Positions 40,377 to 49,537 of a DNA stretch of 64,000 nt are shown here, piece by piece; the stretch's first letter is position 1, and each line of letters begins with the position of its first letter. Origin of the DNA: Palleronia pontilimi (lineage in GTDB: Bacteria > Pseudomonadota > Alphaproteobacteria > Rhodobacterales > Rhodobacteraceae). Location of the stretch: positions 62,001-126,000 of the forward strand of contig NZ_JAEKPD010000016.1 in assembly GCF_016412875.1 (NCBI RefSeq). The letters run 5' to 3'. Below the pieces are notes generated by a model. That model was not told the DNA's origin. It saw nothing but the letters and a program-made list of their open reading frames with translations, and made no database searches. The position numbers and the translations under genes are program-made.

Positions 40377-41516
40377 ATGACGATCCATTGGTGCGGAACC
40401 GGCCTGTCGGCCATCCCCGGCCTGCGCCGCCTGATCGACGCGGGCCACGACGTGACCGTCTGGAACCGTTCGCGCGACAAGGCGGTCGCGGCGGTGGGCG
40501 ATCTGACGGACGACATCCGGAGCTTCGACACCGGCGCGCTGCGTGACGCCGTGGGCGCGGGCGACGTGGTCGTGTCGATGCTGCCGGGTGACTGGCACGT
40601 GCCGCTGGCCGAGCTTGCCATCGACGCGGGCGCGCATTTCGTCAGCTCCAGCTACATCGCCCCCGACATGCGTGCGCTGGACGACCGCGCCCGGGCGGCG
40701 GGCGTCGCATTGGTCAACGAAATCGGTCTCGATCCCGGGATCGACCACCTGATGGCGCACAGGCTCATGGCCGATTACCGCGCCTCGCAGGCCTTCGACC
40801 CCGACAACGCGCTGCATTTCCTCAGCTATTGCGGCGGCATCCCGAAGGTCCCCAACCCGTTCCGCTACAAGTTCAGCTGGTCGCCCTTGGGCGTGCTGAA
40901 GGCGCTGCGATCGCCGTCGCGATCGATCCGCGACGGACGTCCCTTCGACGTGGCGCGCCCCTGGGACGCCATTTCCAGCTACACCGCGCCCCTGCCCGCG
41001 CCCGAGACGTTTGAGGTCTATCCCAACCGCGACAGCCTGCCCTTCCTGGCCGAATACGGCTTCGATGAAGGCTGGAACGTGCAGACCTTCGTGCGCGGAA
41101 CCTTGCGGCTGGACGGCTGGGCCGACGCCTGGGCGGACGTCTTCGCCGAGGTCGAAACGCTCACGGGGGCCGCGGGCGACCAGCGGCTGGCGGAGATGTC
41201 GGACCAGTTCTGGGCCAGCAACGCCTACGATCCCGGCGAGCCGGACCGCGTCGTGCTGTGCGTCGATCTGCGGGCCGAGCGGGACGGCCGCACGGTCTGG
41301 CACAAGACATACGTGATGGATGCCTGGGGCGACGCCGACAGCACCGCCATGGCGCGGCTGGTGTCGGTGCCCGTCTCGATGGCGGTCGAGGCGGTCCTGG
41401 CGGGCGACATGGCGCCCGGCGTGCACGCAGCACCGAGCGGACCGGCGCTGGTGGACCGATTCCTGGCGAAGATCGACGACCTGGCGCAGCACCTGGCCAT
41501 CGTCGATCACGCCTGA
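40377..41516 (+). CDS. Saccharopine dehydrogenase (glutamate-forming/reductase, LYS9-like)
   Basis: This 379-aa second enzyme of the pair is a saccharopine reductase-like protein. The Rossmann start is IHWCGTGLSAIPGLRRLIDAG with the acidic-to-NAD(P) WNRSRDKA. The family stretch NEIGLDPGIDHLMAHRLM follows and is nearly diagnostic, then LSYCGGIPKVPNPFRYKFSWSPLGVL, shown in part as GGIPKVPNPFRYKFSW. It ends with a C-terminal dimer domain. It converts saccharopine to glutamate and alpha-aminoadipate semialdehyde. It follows the partner gene by 43 bases with an ACAGGAGATA site. Confidence 0.88.
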   Translation: MTIHWCGTGLSAIPGLRRLIDAGHDVTVWNRSRDKAVAAVGDLTDDIRSFDTGALRDAVGAGDVVVSMLPGDWHVPLAELAIDAGAHFVSSSYIAPDMRALDDRARAAGVALVNEIGLDPGIDHLMAHRLMADYRASQAFDPDNALHFLSYCGGIPKVPNPFRYKFSWSPLGVLKALRSPSRSIRDGRPFDVARPWDAISSYTAPLPAPETFEVYPNRDSLPFLAEYGFDEGWNVQTFVRGTLRLDGWADAWADVFAEVETLTGAAGDQRLAEMSDQFWASNAYDPGEPDRVVLCVDLRAERDGRTVWHKTYVMDAWGDADSTAMARLVSVPVSMAVEAVLAGDMAPGVHAAPSGPALVDRFLAKIDDLAQHLAIVDHA

Positions 41517-41520
41517 GCCG

Positions 41521-42252
41521 TCAGCCGACGATCCGGTAATACAGCCAGTCGGGCAGGAAGTTCGACAGCCGGAACAGCGCGCCGAAGCTGCGCGGGAAGT
41601 TCTTGGCGAAGCTGTCGCCGTTCAGGTGGTCGACGAATTCGCGGGCGGCAGCCTCGGGCGTCATGATCATCGGCATCTTGAAGTTGTTCTTGTCGGTCAG
41701 CCGCGTCTCGATGAAGCCCGGGTTCACCAGTTGCACGTCGACGCCCGTGCGGCGCAGATCGGCATACATCGACTCGGCCAGCGCCATCAGGCCCGCCTTC
41801 GCCGCGCCGTAGCCGATCGAGCTCGGCAGACCGCGAAATCCCGACAGCGACCCGGTCAGCACGACGTGGCCCGCACCCCGCTCGACCATCTGCGGCACGA
41901 CCTGGCCCAGGATCCGCCCCGCGCCGGTCAGGTTGATGTCCAGCATGGCGGTGACCTGTTCGGCATTCCATTCCTGCGCGGATTGCGGCCAGTAGACCCC
42001 CGCCAGATAGACGACGCCATCGACCTGCCCGGCCTCTTGCGCCGCGCGCGCCACGTCGTCGTCATCCGACACGTCGCAGGTGACCACCGTGGCCGGACCC
42101 GTCAGCTCGCCCGCCAGTTCGTGCAGCCGGTCGGCGCTGCGGGCGCTCAGGATCACATGCGCCCCGAGCGCGCTGATCCTGCGCGCGACTTCGCGGCCCA
42201 ACCCCTCGGACGCGCCGACGATCCAGTAGCGCTTGTGTTCCCAGTCTCTCAT
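41521..42252 (-). CDS. SDR-family oxidoreductase
   Basis: This 243-aa classical short-chain dehydrogenase has the cofactor motif WIVGASEGLGREVARRI, the NAG-like VVYLAGVYWP, and the catalytic serine region VLTGSLSGFRGLPSSIGYGAAKAGL with Ser, Tyr and Lys in order. The PGFIETRL tail loop is typical. It ends at LPDWLYYRIVG. It overlaps the DUF3833 gene by four bases. In related genomes such an SDR travels with DUF1365, FAD oxidoreductase and DUF3833 genes. The substrate is unknown. Confidence 0.85.
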   Translation of the reverse strand: MRDWEHKRYWIVGASEGLGREVARRISALGAHVILSARSADRLHELAGELTGPATVVTCDVSDDDDVARAAQEAGQVDGVVYLAGVYWPQSAQEWNAEQVTAMLDINLTGAGRILGQVVPQMVERGAGHVVLTGSLSGFRGLPSSIGYGAAKAGLMALAESMYADLRRTGVDVQLVNPGFIETRLTDKNNFKMPMIMTPEAAAREFVDHLNGDSFAKNFPRSFGALFRLSNFLPDWLYYRIVG

Positions 42253-42812
42253 TCAGAAGTGTCCTTGCGAATGGTGGCGATCAGCTCGGCAACCTTGAAG
42301 CCGTATTTGAAGAACTGGGACCGGTTGATGATGTTGCCGCCGGTGTCGAGATACATCCAGTCGATCACGTCCAGCTTGTGTCCGCCCGAATCCTGGGGCA
42401 GCACGATGCGGTAAGACAGCCGCACCGCCGGTCCCGCGTTGCGCCCGACCCCGATGCCGATCACGTCGTCCGCGCGGGCCACGAAGCGGTTCGGACCCTT
42501 CACTTCCAGATGCCATGCCCGGGTCTGCTGGGCGCCGCTGTCATAGGTGAATTCCTCGTGCAGGGTGCCGGTATCGCCCTCCCACGTGCCGATCATGCGC
42601 GCGTTGAACCGCGACGTGACGCGTCCCGTGGGCCCGAAGATCACGCCGTCGCAGATCAGGGCGCCGTCCAGGTGGGTCGGCAGGTCGAACACCGGACCCA
42701 GGCCTTCGTAATCCTGCACCTTCTGTCCCGCGAAAGACAGGATGCGCACCCGGACGATCACGGCGCAAAGCAGGGCCGAGGTCAGGACAGATATGTAGAT
42801 GAAAATATCCAT
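42249..42812 (-). CDS. DUF3833 family protein
   Basis: This 187-aa protein has one N-terminal membrane segment (IFIYISVLTSALLCAVIV) and an extracytoplasmic or membrane-facing domain. It matches DUF3833 in outline: DGVIFGPTGRVTSRFNARMIG, YDSGAQQTRAWHLEV and HKLDVIDWMYLDTGGNIINR. DUF3833 is a family of unknown function that clusters with fatty-acid-modifying genes. Its stop overlaps the SDR start, and its start lies 137 bases from the DUF1365 stop. Confidence 0.85.
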   Translation of the reverse strand: MDIFIYISVLTSALLCAVIVRVRILSFAGQKVQDYEGLGPVFDLPTHLDGALICDGVIFGPTGRVTSRFNARMIGTWEGDTGTLHEEFTYDSGAQQTRAWHLEVKGPNRFVARADDVIGIGVGRNAGPAVRLSYRIVLPQDSGGHKLDVIDWMYLDTGGNIINRSQFFKYGFKVAELIATIRKDTSE

Positions 42813-42949
42813 GGCAAACTCTCTTCACTCGGGATTTCCGGTGGCATCCGGCCCGGGCTGGCGAAACCCGGTGGCGTTCTCGCCGTCAGCGGCTCAGGTA
42901 GGACTTTGTTCCGCCGCGTCCCGTCGCTGCGGCATCGCAACGCGCTTTT

Positions 42950-43708
42950 TCAGCTAATTTCGTGGTCCGGGGGGCGTGGGCGCGACCGGTATCGGGCGCC
43001 CTTCCACCAGAGCTTCAGCGCCTGCCAGTGGATCAGTCCCAGGACGCGGCGCGACCCCAGGGGCCGACGCAGGCAGGCCGCCACGATTCCGATGTTGGAC
43101 AAGGGCTTGCGCGTCCCGCGCAGGGTGGCGATCACGCCCTCGTCGTCCGATGTCCGGTAGTCGATGACGACGGAGATCTCGTCTGGCCCGATGTCGAACC
43201 TGAAACTGTAGCCGCCCTCCACATCCTGGAACGGCGAGACGTGAAAGATTTTCTCGGACCGCAAGATATCGCGGGGCCGGATCGTCCGCAGATCGGGATG
43301 GCGGCACAGGTAGCAATGGCGGTCGCCGAAGGTGTTGGTCACCTCGGCGATGACGGCGCGCAGGGCGTCCGCATCGTCGCGGATCAGCCAGAAGGACACC
43401 GGGTTGAAGACGTGGCCCAGCACCGATGGCTGGGCCAGAAGCTCGATCCGATGGGCGACATGGCCGATCTGGTGCGCCTCGAGAACCGCGCGCACCCAGG
43501 CCGCGCCACGCCCGGCGCCGGGCGGCCCGCCGTGATCGGAATCGTCGATCCCCATCAGGCCGCGACCGTTGCGGGCGAAGAAACGCGGCGCCTCCACCGC
43601 GCCCTCGGCGTCGAGCAGCACGTAGTCGATGCCGTAGGTGAAGGCGTTGCGGACCGCACCGTGCCGACCGTGGAAGGTCCGGCCCGCGATATGGTCCACC
43701 CGGCTCAC
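42950..43708 (-). CDS. DUF1365 family protein
   Basis: This 252-aa soluble protein of the DUF1365 family shows the diagnostic HRIELLAQPSVLGHVFNPVSF, GDRHCYLCRH and KIFHVSPFQDVEGGYSFRF, and a C-terminal tail with LIHWQALKLWWKGARY. The family is found beside FAD oxidoreductases and cyclopropane-fatty-acid synthases and is thought to help modify membrane lipids. GTG 43708 lies inside the FAD gene stop. A signal peptide is not visible. Confidence 0.88.
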   Translation of the reverse strand: MSRVDHIAGRTFHGRHGAVRNAFTYGIDYVLLDAEGAVEAPRFFARNGRGLMGIDDSDHGGPPGAGRGAAWVRAVLEAHQIGHVAHRIELLAQPSVLGHVFNPVSFWLIRDDADALRAVIAEVTNTFGDRHCYLCRHPDLRTIRPRDILRSEKIFHVSPFQDVEGGYSFRFDIGPDEISVVIDYRTSDDEGVIATLRGTRKPLSNIGIVAACLRRPLGSRRVLGLIHWQALKLWWKGARYRSRPRPPDHEIS

Positions 43709-45000
43709 TGCGCCGCGAGCGGCGCCGAGTCCCGCGCCGCGATGGCTTCGACCACGTCGCGCGCGGTGGCGAACCCGTCCTCGTGGAAGCCGTTGCGCAT
43801 CCACGCGCCGCAGAACCACGTGGACTGCGCGCCGTTGAAGCGCCGGATATCCTGCTGGGCCTGCACCGCGCCCAGGTCATAGACCGGGTGCGCGAAACTG
43901 ACCTCGTCGTAGATCAGCCTGGGGTCCAGCGGCTGCGAGCCGTTCAGCGTGACGAACATCGGATCGTCCTTGGGGATCGGCTGCAGCGAATTCATCCAGT
44001 AGCTCAGGCCGATCCGGTCGGTGGGGCCGTCCTCGGGCTCGGAATAGACCCAGCTGGCCCAACAGGATTTCCGGCGCGGCATGACGCTGGTATCCGCGTG
44101 CAGCACGGCGTGGTTGGGCTGGTAGCGGACTGCGCCCAGCGCGCGGCGCTCTTGCTCGGACGGATCGGCCAGCAACGACAGGGTGACGTCGGAATGGGTG
44201 GCGAAGATCACCTCGTCGAAGATCTCGGGCGCGTCGGCCCGGGTTTCCACCTGCACCGTGCCGCCATCGCGCCGGACCGCCGCGACCGGTGCGCCGGTAC
44301 GCAGCTCGACACCCGCATGGGCCAGCGCCGCCTGGACGCGGCGCACGTATTCGACCGACCCGCCCTTGACCGTGTACCATTGGTGCTGGCCCTCGTAGTC
44401 CAGCAGTGCGTGGTTTTCGAAGAACTGCACCAGCGATTTGGCCGGGAAATCCAGGATGCCGCGCGTCGGCGTCGACCAGATCGCGCCGGAAAACGGCAGC
44501 AGGTAATATTCGCGAAACCACGACCCGGTGCCCAGCCCGCCCAGCAGTTCGCCGATGGACATGCCCTCGCGTACCGTCGTCCGGGCATGCTTGTTGAAAT
44601 GCACGATATCGCGGACCATGCGCAGGAAACGCGGGTTCACCACGTTGCGCTTCTGCGCGAAGATCGTCTTCACCGAATGCAGCGCGTATTCGAGCCGTCC
44701 CCCGCCGATCGAGGCCCCGAAGCTCATGTCGCTTTCGGTGACCGGCACGTCGAGCGCGTCGAAGAGGCCCGTCAGGTTGGGGTAGTTCACCCGGTTGAAG
44801 ACGATGAAGCCGGTATCGACGGGCTGGTCGCGACGCTTGCCCGCGATCACGGTGCGCGCGTGTCCGCCCAGCCGCGGCTCGGCCTCGTAAAGGGTGACGC
44901 GGTGGCTGTCCTTCAGCAGGTAGGCGGCAGCAAGTCCCGACACGCCCCCCCCGATAACGGCGATGCGACGGGGGGAATTGGAAGCATTTTCAAAAGGCAT
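43705..45000 (-). CDS. FAD-dependent oxidoreductase (amine oxidase-like), lipid-modification cluster type
   Basis: This 431-aa flavoprotein starts ASNSPRRIAVIGGGVSGLAAAYLL, the classical FAD-binding Rossmann start, followed by YEAEPRLGGHARTV and VDTGFIVFNRVNYPNLTGLF. It matches the NAD/FAD-binding proteins that lie next to DUF1365 in light- or singlet-oxygen-responsive clusters. The C-terminal FAD contact is GAWMRNGFHEDGFATA. The chosen start is M at 45000, close to the fold. No cyclopropane synthase gene accompanies it here. Confidence 0.85.
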   Translation of the reverse strand: MPFENASNSPRRIAVIGGGVSGLAAAYLLKDSHRVTLYEAEPRLGGHARTVIAGKRRDQPVDTGFIVFNRVNYPNLTGLFDALDVPVTESDMSFGASIGGGRLEYALHSVKTIFAQKRNVVNPRFLRMVRDIVHFNKHARTTVREGMSIGELLGGLGTGSWFREYYLLPFSGAIWSTPTRGILDFPAKSLVQFFENHALLDYEGQHQWYTVKGGSVEYVRRVQAALAHAGVELRTGAPVAAVRRDGGTVQVETRADAPEIFDEVIFATHSDVTLSLLADPSEQERRALGAVRYQPNHAVLHADTSVMPRRKSCWASWVYSEPEDGPTDRIGLSYWMNSLQPIPKDDPMFVTLNGSQPLDPRLIYDEVSFAHPVYDLGAVQAQQDIRRFNGAQSTWFCGAWMRNGFHEDGFATARDVVEAIAARDSAPLAAQ

Positions 45001-45123
45001 GAACGGTCCGGTTTTGATCCTTGGCGACCGAATACACGGCATGATCGCTGAAATGGTTTCGTTCGGCGGTGCGTCCACCGAAATCGCACGAGTGTGACAA
45101 TCTGGCTGACCTTGTTGCGCCGC

Positions 45124-46344
45124 TCATCCGTCGGTGACGGGCAGTCGCGGCGCCGCTTCGCCGTCTTCGGCGAAGTCGAAGGAATGCAGCCGCTGCGCGC
45201 GTTTGCCCGCCTTTTCGCCCGAGATCAGGATATCGTCCACGTCCTTGCGGGCTTGGCTGAAATGGCGGTCCAGGTTGCCGACGCGGGTGACCAGCCGCTC
45301 GGTGTCGGCGTGCAGCAGCGCCAGTTCGCGCCGGATCGCGCCCGCCTGTTCGCGCATCCGCGAATCCTTCAGGATCGCGCGCATGGTGTTCAGCGTCGCC
45401 ATGCAGGTGGTGGGCGACACGATCCAGACCCGCGCGGCGAAGCCTTCGCGCACCACCTCGGGCAGGCGGGCGTGCAGCTCGGCATAGATCGCCTCGGACG
45501 GCAGGAACATGATGGCGCCATCCGCCGTCTCGCCCTCGAGGATGTATTTCTCGGAGATGTCCCGGATGTGCTTCTTCACCGCCTGGCCCAGCGCGCGCAG
45601 GGCAAGGGTCATCTGCTCTTTCGTCTCGGCGGCGGCCAGCTGTTCGAACGATTCGAACGGGAACTTGGCGTCGATGACGATCGGACCGGGCGGGTTCGGC
45701 AGGTGGACCAGGCAATCGGCGCGCTTGCCGTTCGATAGCGTTGTCTGCAGCGTGTAGCTGTCGGCGGGCAGCGCCTTCGACACGATATCGGTCAGCTGGA
45801 TTTCCCCGAACATGCCGCGCCGCTGCTTGTTGGACAGGATATCCTGCAGGCTCAGCACGTCGCCCGACAGCTTGGTGATGTTGTCCTGCGCGCGGTCGAT
45901 CACCTGCAGCCGCTCGCGCAGCTGGGTCAGCGAATTGGTGGTCTTCTCGGACGTGCCGTGCAGCGTCTCGCGCATCCGCTCCTGCATCTCGGCCAGCGCG
46001 CGATTGCTGCGGGTCGCGTTCTCGGCCAGCCGGTCGGCCATGCGCTGCTGCACGTCGTTCAGCCGCGTCTCGACTGTCTGGATCACCGTCAGCTGCGCGG
46101 TGGCCTGGGTGTCGCTGACCATCTGCAGGTTTCCCGCAAGTTGGGACTGGCCCGCGCCCAGGCGCTGCACGTCGCCGCCAAGGCGCAAAAGCTCGTGCGT
46201 CAGCGCGTCCGACGCGCGCGCGGTGCGCCCGGCGCGCACCAGCGTGACGACCAGCAGCACGATCACCAGAAGCACGACGGCCGCCGCCAGCGACAACAGC
46301 ACAAGGGGGTCTTGCAGCAACAGGTCAAGCTCGTTGCGGGTCAT
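45124..46344 (-). CDS. rmuC: DNA recombination protein RmuC
   Basis: RmuC limits inversion-type recombination and is a predicted PD-(D/E)XK nuclease. The 406-aa product has an N-terminal membrane segment (about 15-37, [20 protein letters not shown]), a long coiled coil, and the conserved core [19 protein letters not shown] followed by [18 protein letters not shown], which holds the metal-site Asp/Lys pattern. The C-terminal [19 protein letters not shown] is conserved in the family. It overlaps the mutL stop by four bases. Confidence 0.92.
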   Translation of the reverse strand: MTRNELDLLLQDPLVLLSLAAAVVLLVIVLLVVTLVRAGRTARASDALTHELLRLGGDVQRLGAGQSQLAGNLQMVSDTQATAQLTVIQTVETRLNDVQQRMADRLAENATRSNRALAEMQERMRETLHGTSEKTTNSLTQLRERLQVIDRAQDNITKLSGDVLSLQDILSNKQRRGMFGEIQLTDIVSKALPADSYTLQTTLSNGKRADCLVHLPNPPGPIVIDAKFPFESFEQLAAAETKEQMTLALRALGQAVKKHIRDISEKYILEGETADGAIMFLPSEAIYAELHARLPEVVREGFAARVWIVSPTTCMATLNTMRAILKDSRMREQAGAIRRELALLHADTERLVTRVGNLDRHFSQARKDVDDILISGEKAGKRAQRLHSFDFAEDGEAAPRLPVTDG

Positions 46345-48158
46345 CGGCGTCCAAACAGTCGTTCAATGTCGGATAAGTGCAATTCCACGTAGGTCGGGCG
46401 GCCATGGTTGCACTGGCCGGAATGGGGCGTGGCCTCCATCTCGCGCAGCAGGGCATTCATCTCGGGCGCCGACATGCGCCGACCCGAGCGGACCGAGCCG
46501 TGGCAGGCGACGCGGCTCAGCACCGCTTCGATCCGGGCCTGCACCGACAGGCTGTCGCCGAGATCCTCCAGCTCGTCCAGGATATCGCGCAGCATCGCCT
46601 CGCTGTCGACGGGCCCCAGGATCGCGGGCGTGGCGCGCACCGCCACCGCGCCGCCGCCGAACGCCTCGATCTCGAGCCCCAGACGCGACAGCGCGTCGCC
46701 CAGTTCAAGAAGCGCGGCCGCCTCGTCTTCCCCCAGCGACACGATATCCGGGATCAGCAGCGCCTGTGAGGCGACGCCGCTTTCGGCCATCTGGCGTTTC
46801 AGCTTTTCATAGACCAGCCGCTCGTGGGCCGCGTGCTGGTCGACGATGACCATGCCGGTTTCGGTCTGGGCGATGATGTAGTTCTCGTGGACCTGACCGC
46901 GCGCGGCACCCAACGGATGGACCTCGTCGCCCCCATCGGCGACCTCGTCGACCGGATCGACCCGCGCGAACACCTGGGCGGTTTCGGCGAAGCCCTGCGC
47001 CGGGCGCGGGGTCGGCCGGGCACGGTCCATCTGGTACACGCGGGGGGCATCCTGGGCCTCGGGACGGAACGCGCCCAGCGTTGCCCCACCGACGGTGGTG
47101 GAGGCGCGGTGTCCCGCCTCGGCCAGCGCGTGGCGCAGGGCCGACACGATCAGCCCGCGCACCGAGCCGGGATCGCGGAACCGCACTTCGGTCTTGGCGG
47201 GGTGCACGTTCTGGTCCACGCGGGTCGGGTCGCATTCGACGAACAGGGCCGCGACCGGGTGGCGATCGCGGCTCAGGAAGTCCGCGTAGGCACCGCGCAA
47301 CGCGCCGTAAAGCAGCTTGTCGCGCACCGGGCGGCCATTTACGAACAGGTATTGCTGGGTCGCGGCACCCCGCGAATAGGTGGGCAGTGCGGCATAGCCG
47401 GTCAGCGTCGTCCCCTCGCGCTCGGCGTCGATCAGCAGCGCGTTGTCGGCGAAATCGGCGCCGAGGACGCGGGCCAGCCGCGCCCGCATCGCGTCGAACA
47501 GGTCGCCGGTGCCCGCGTCGGCGCGGAAGGTCACGCGGCCCTCGCCGCCGCCTGAGACGTCGCGCAGCGTGAAGCCGACGAACGGCTCGGCCATGGCAAG
47601 GCGCTTCACGACGTCGGTGATGGCCTGCCCCTCGGCCCGGTCGGTGCGCAGGAATTTCAGCCGCGCGGGGGTCGCGTAGAAGAGGTCGCGCAGTTCGACG
47701 ACGGTGCCCTGGCTCAACGCGGCGGGCTTCACCGGCTGCAGCGCACCGCCCGACACGGAGATCTGCGCGGCGTCATCGCCCGCGGCGCGGCTGGTGATGG
47801 TCAGCCGCCCCACGGCCCCCAGGGACGGCAGCGCCTCGCCGCGGAAGCCGAAGGACGTGATGTTCAGCAGGTCGGTGCCGTCGATCTTCGACGTGGCGTG
47901 GCGCGACAGGGCCAGCGCCAGGTCCGCGCCGGGGATGCCGCAGCCATCGTCGGTGACGCGGATCAGCGTCTTGCCGCCATCGGCCACGGCGATGTCGATG
48001 CGCTGCGCGCCCGCATCAATCGCGTTTTCCACCAGCTCCTTCACGGCCGAGGCCGGGCGCTCGACCACCTCGCCCGCGGCGATGCGGTTGATTGCGCCCT
48101 CGTCCAACTGGCGGATATGTGGACGGTCGGGCCGTATCTGGGGGTCGTGGCGGGTCAT
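46341..48158 (-). CDS. mutL: DNA mismatch repair protein MutL
   Basis: MutL couples mismatch recognition to strand removal. The 605-aa protein has the GHKL ATPase N-domain: [21 protein letters not shown], then [13 protein letters not shown] with the catalytic Glu, [11 protein letters not shown] and [12 protein letters not shown]. The C-terminal domain carries the endonuclease-type motif [14 protein letters not shown] and the C-terminal [13 protein letters not shown] metal/zinc-like motifs, as in alphaproteobacteria that lack MutH. The start at 48158 gives the common MutL length. It is followed by rmuC in the same transcript. Confidence 0.95.
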   Translation of the reverse strand: MTRHDPQIRPDRPHIRQLDEGAINRIAAGEVVERPASAVKELVENAIDAGAQRIDIAVADGGKTLIRVTDDGCGIPGADLALALSRHATSKIDGTDLLNITSFGFRGEALPSLGAVGRLTITSRAAGDDAAQISVSGGALQPVKPAALSQGTVVELRDLFYATPARLKFLRTDRAEGQAITDVVKRLAMAEPFVGFTLRDVSGGGEGRVTFRADAGTGDLFDAMRARLARVLGADFADNALLIDAEREGTTLTGYAALPTYSRGAATQQYLFVNGRPVRDKLLYGALRGAYADFLSRDRHPVAALFVECDPTRVDQNVHPAKTEVRFRDPGSVRGLIVSALRHALAEAGHRASTTVGGATLGAFRPEAQDAPRVYQMDRARPTPRPAQGFAETAQVFARVDPVDEVADGGDEVHPLGAARGQVHENYIIAQTETGMVIVDQHAAHERLVYEKLKRQMAESGVASQALLIPDIVSLGEDEAAALLELGDALSRLGLEIEAFGGGAVAVRATPAILGPVDSEAMLRDILDELEDLGDSLSVQARIEAVLSRVACHGSVRSGRRMSAPEMNALLREMEATPHSGQCNHGRPTYVELHLSDIERLFGRR

Positions 48159-48229
48159 GCCACAAGGGGTAGCACGCCCGCGCACGATTCGCACAGTGGA
48201 AATGCGGGCGCGGCCCGCCCGCGCCGCGC

Positions 48230-49537
48230 TCAGTTCGTCGCTTCGAGCCCTTCGGGCTGGCCCACGACCACGAAGCTCAGATCCTCGGGGCGATACACCC
48301 GCTCGGCCACGCGGCGGATGTCGTCCAGCGTCACCGCGTTCACCTTGTCGTTGCGCGTCTCGATGTAGTCGAGGCCCAGATCGTCCATCTGCATCCCCAC
48401 CAGGATGCCCGCGATGCGAGCGTTGCCGTCGAAGCGCAGCGGATAGGCCCCGGTCAGGTAGGTCTTGGCGGCCTGCAATTCCTCTTCCGTGACGCCTTCG
48501 GCGACGCGCGCCCATTCATCGCGGATCACCTGTACCGTCTCGGCGGCGCTGGAATTGGCCGAAGACGCCTGGCCCATGACCAGCTCGCCGTAATCCATCG
48601 GCTGCAACCAGGTGCCGACGCCGTAGGTCAGGCCGCGCTTCACGCGCACCTCGTCCATCAGGCGCGAATTGAACCCGCCGCCGCCGAAGATCTCGTTCAG
48701 GATATAGGCGGCGAAGAAGTCCGGATCGTCGCGGGTGATGCCTTCATGGCCGAACAGGATCACCGATTGGGGCGTGTCGAAATCGACCACCGTGACCCCC
48801 GGCTCGGCGGAATAGTCGGCGCGCCCGGGCAGCGGCGTCTCGGAAACCGGCAGATCGGAGAACAGCGTGTCCAGGATCTCGCCAAGCGCCTCGGGGGTGA
48901 TGTCGCCCACCGCGCCCACGTGAACCCGGTCGCGGACCAGCGCGGCGCGGTGGGCGGCCACCACGTCATCGCGGGTCAGGCCGCGGACGCTGTCCAGCGT
49001 TCCGTCATTGGGCGCGCTGTAGGGATGGTCGGGATAGGCCCGCTCGGCGAAGGCCTGCTGGGCCATGGTGTCGGGGTCGGTCTGGTTGCCCGCCACGATG
49101 GACAGGACCTGGTCGCGCACCCGGTCGACGGCGACCTGGTCGAAGCTGGGCTCGACCAGCGCCTTGCGCAGCAGTTCGACCGCCGCGTCGCGGTTCTCGG
49201 TCAGGAACCGCGCCGAGATCGACACGGTGTCGTCGCTGGCGTCGAAGCCGAAGCTGGCGGCCAGTTCCTCGCGCGCCAGTGCGAAGGCCTGCGCGTCCAT
49301 GTTGGCGGCGCCTTCCTCCAGCAGACCCATCATCAGGTTGACGACGCCTTCCTTGCCCTCGGGGTCCAGGACGCTGCCGCCCTGGAAGCGGATTTCCAGC
49401 GCCGCGAACGGGATGGAATGGTCTTCGACCAGCCACGCGGTGATGCCGCCGGGCGATGTGACCTCCTGGATGTCGACCGCCGCCTGCGCAGGCAACGTGG
49501 CAAGGGCGAAGAATGCGGCAAGGGCAAAGCGGATCAC
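48230..49537 (-). CDS. M16-family peptidase homologue without zinc motif
   Basis: This 435-aa exported protein has a signal peptide ([18 protein letters not shown]). It is the second member of a tandem M16 pair and lacks the HxxEH zinc-binding box: the equivalent region reads [15 protein letters not shown]. Conserved C-terminal-type features are [26 protein letters not shown], shown as [20 protein letters not shown]. Such inactive partners pair with an active M16 subunit to form one chamber. The start is GTG 49537, overlapping the partner stop. Confidence 0.88.
   Translation of the reverse strand: MIRFALAAFFALATLPAQAAVDIQEVTSPGGITAWLVEDHSIPFAALEIRFQGGSVLDPEGKEGVVNLMMGLLEEGAANMDAQAFALAREELAASFGFDASDDTVSISARFLTENRDAAVELLRKALVEPSFDQVAVDRVRDQVLSIVAGNQTDPDTMAQQAFAERAYPDHPYSAPNDGTLDSVRGLTRDDVVAAHRAALVRDRVHVGAVGDITPEALGEILDTLFSDLPVSETPLPGRADYSAEPGVTVVDFDTPQSVILFGHEGITRDDPDFFAAYILNEIFGGGGFNSRLMDEVRVKRGLTYGVGTWLQPMDYGELVMGQASSANSSAAETVQVIRDEWARVAEGVTEEELQAAKTYLTGAYPLRFDGNARIAGILVGMQMDDLGLDYIETRNDKVNAVTLDDIRRVAERVYRPEDLSFVVVGQPEGLEATN

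Noticed and set aside
45001-45110. RpoE-type (ChrR-regulated) promoter before the FAD oxidoreductase gene
   Set aside because: I searched by eye for a TGATCC box with a TAAGA-like box in either orientation. A TGATCC occurs on the plus strand only, without a suitable partner.
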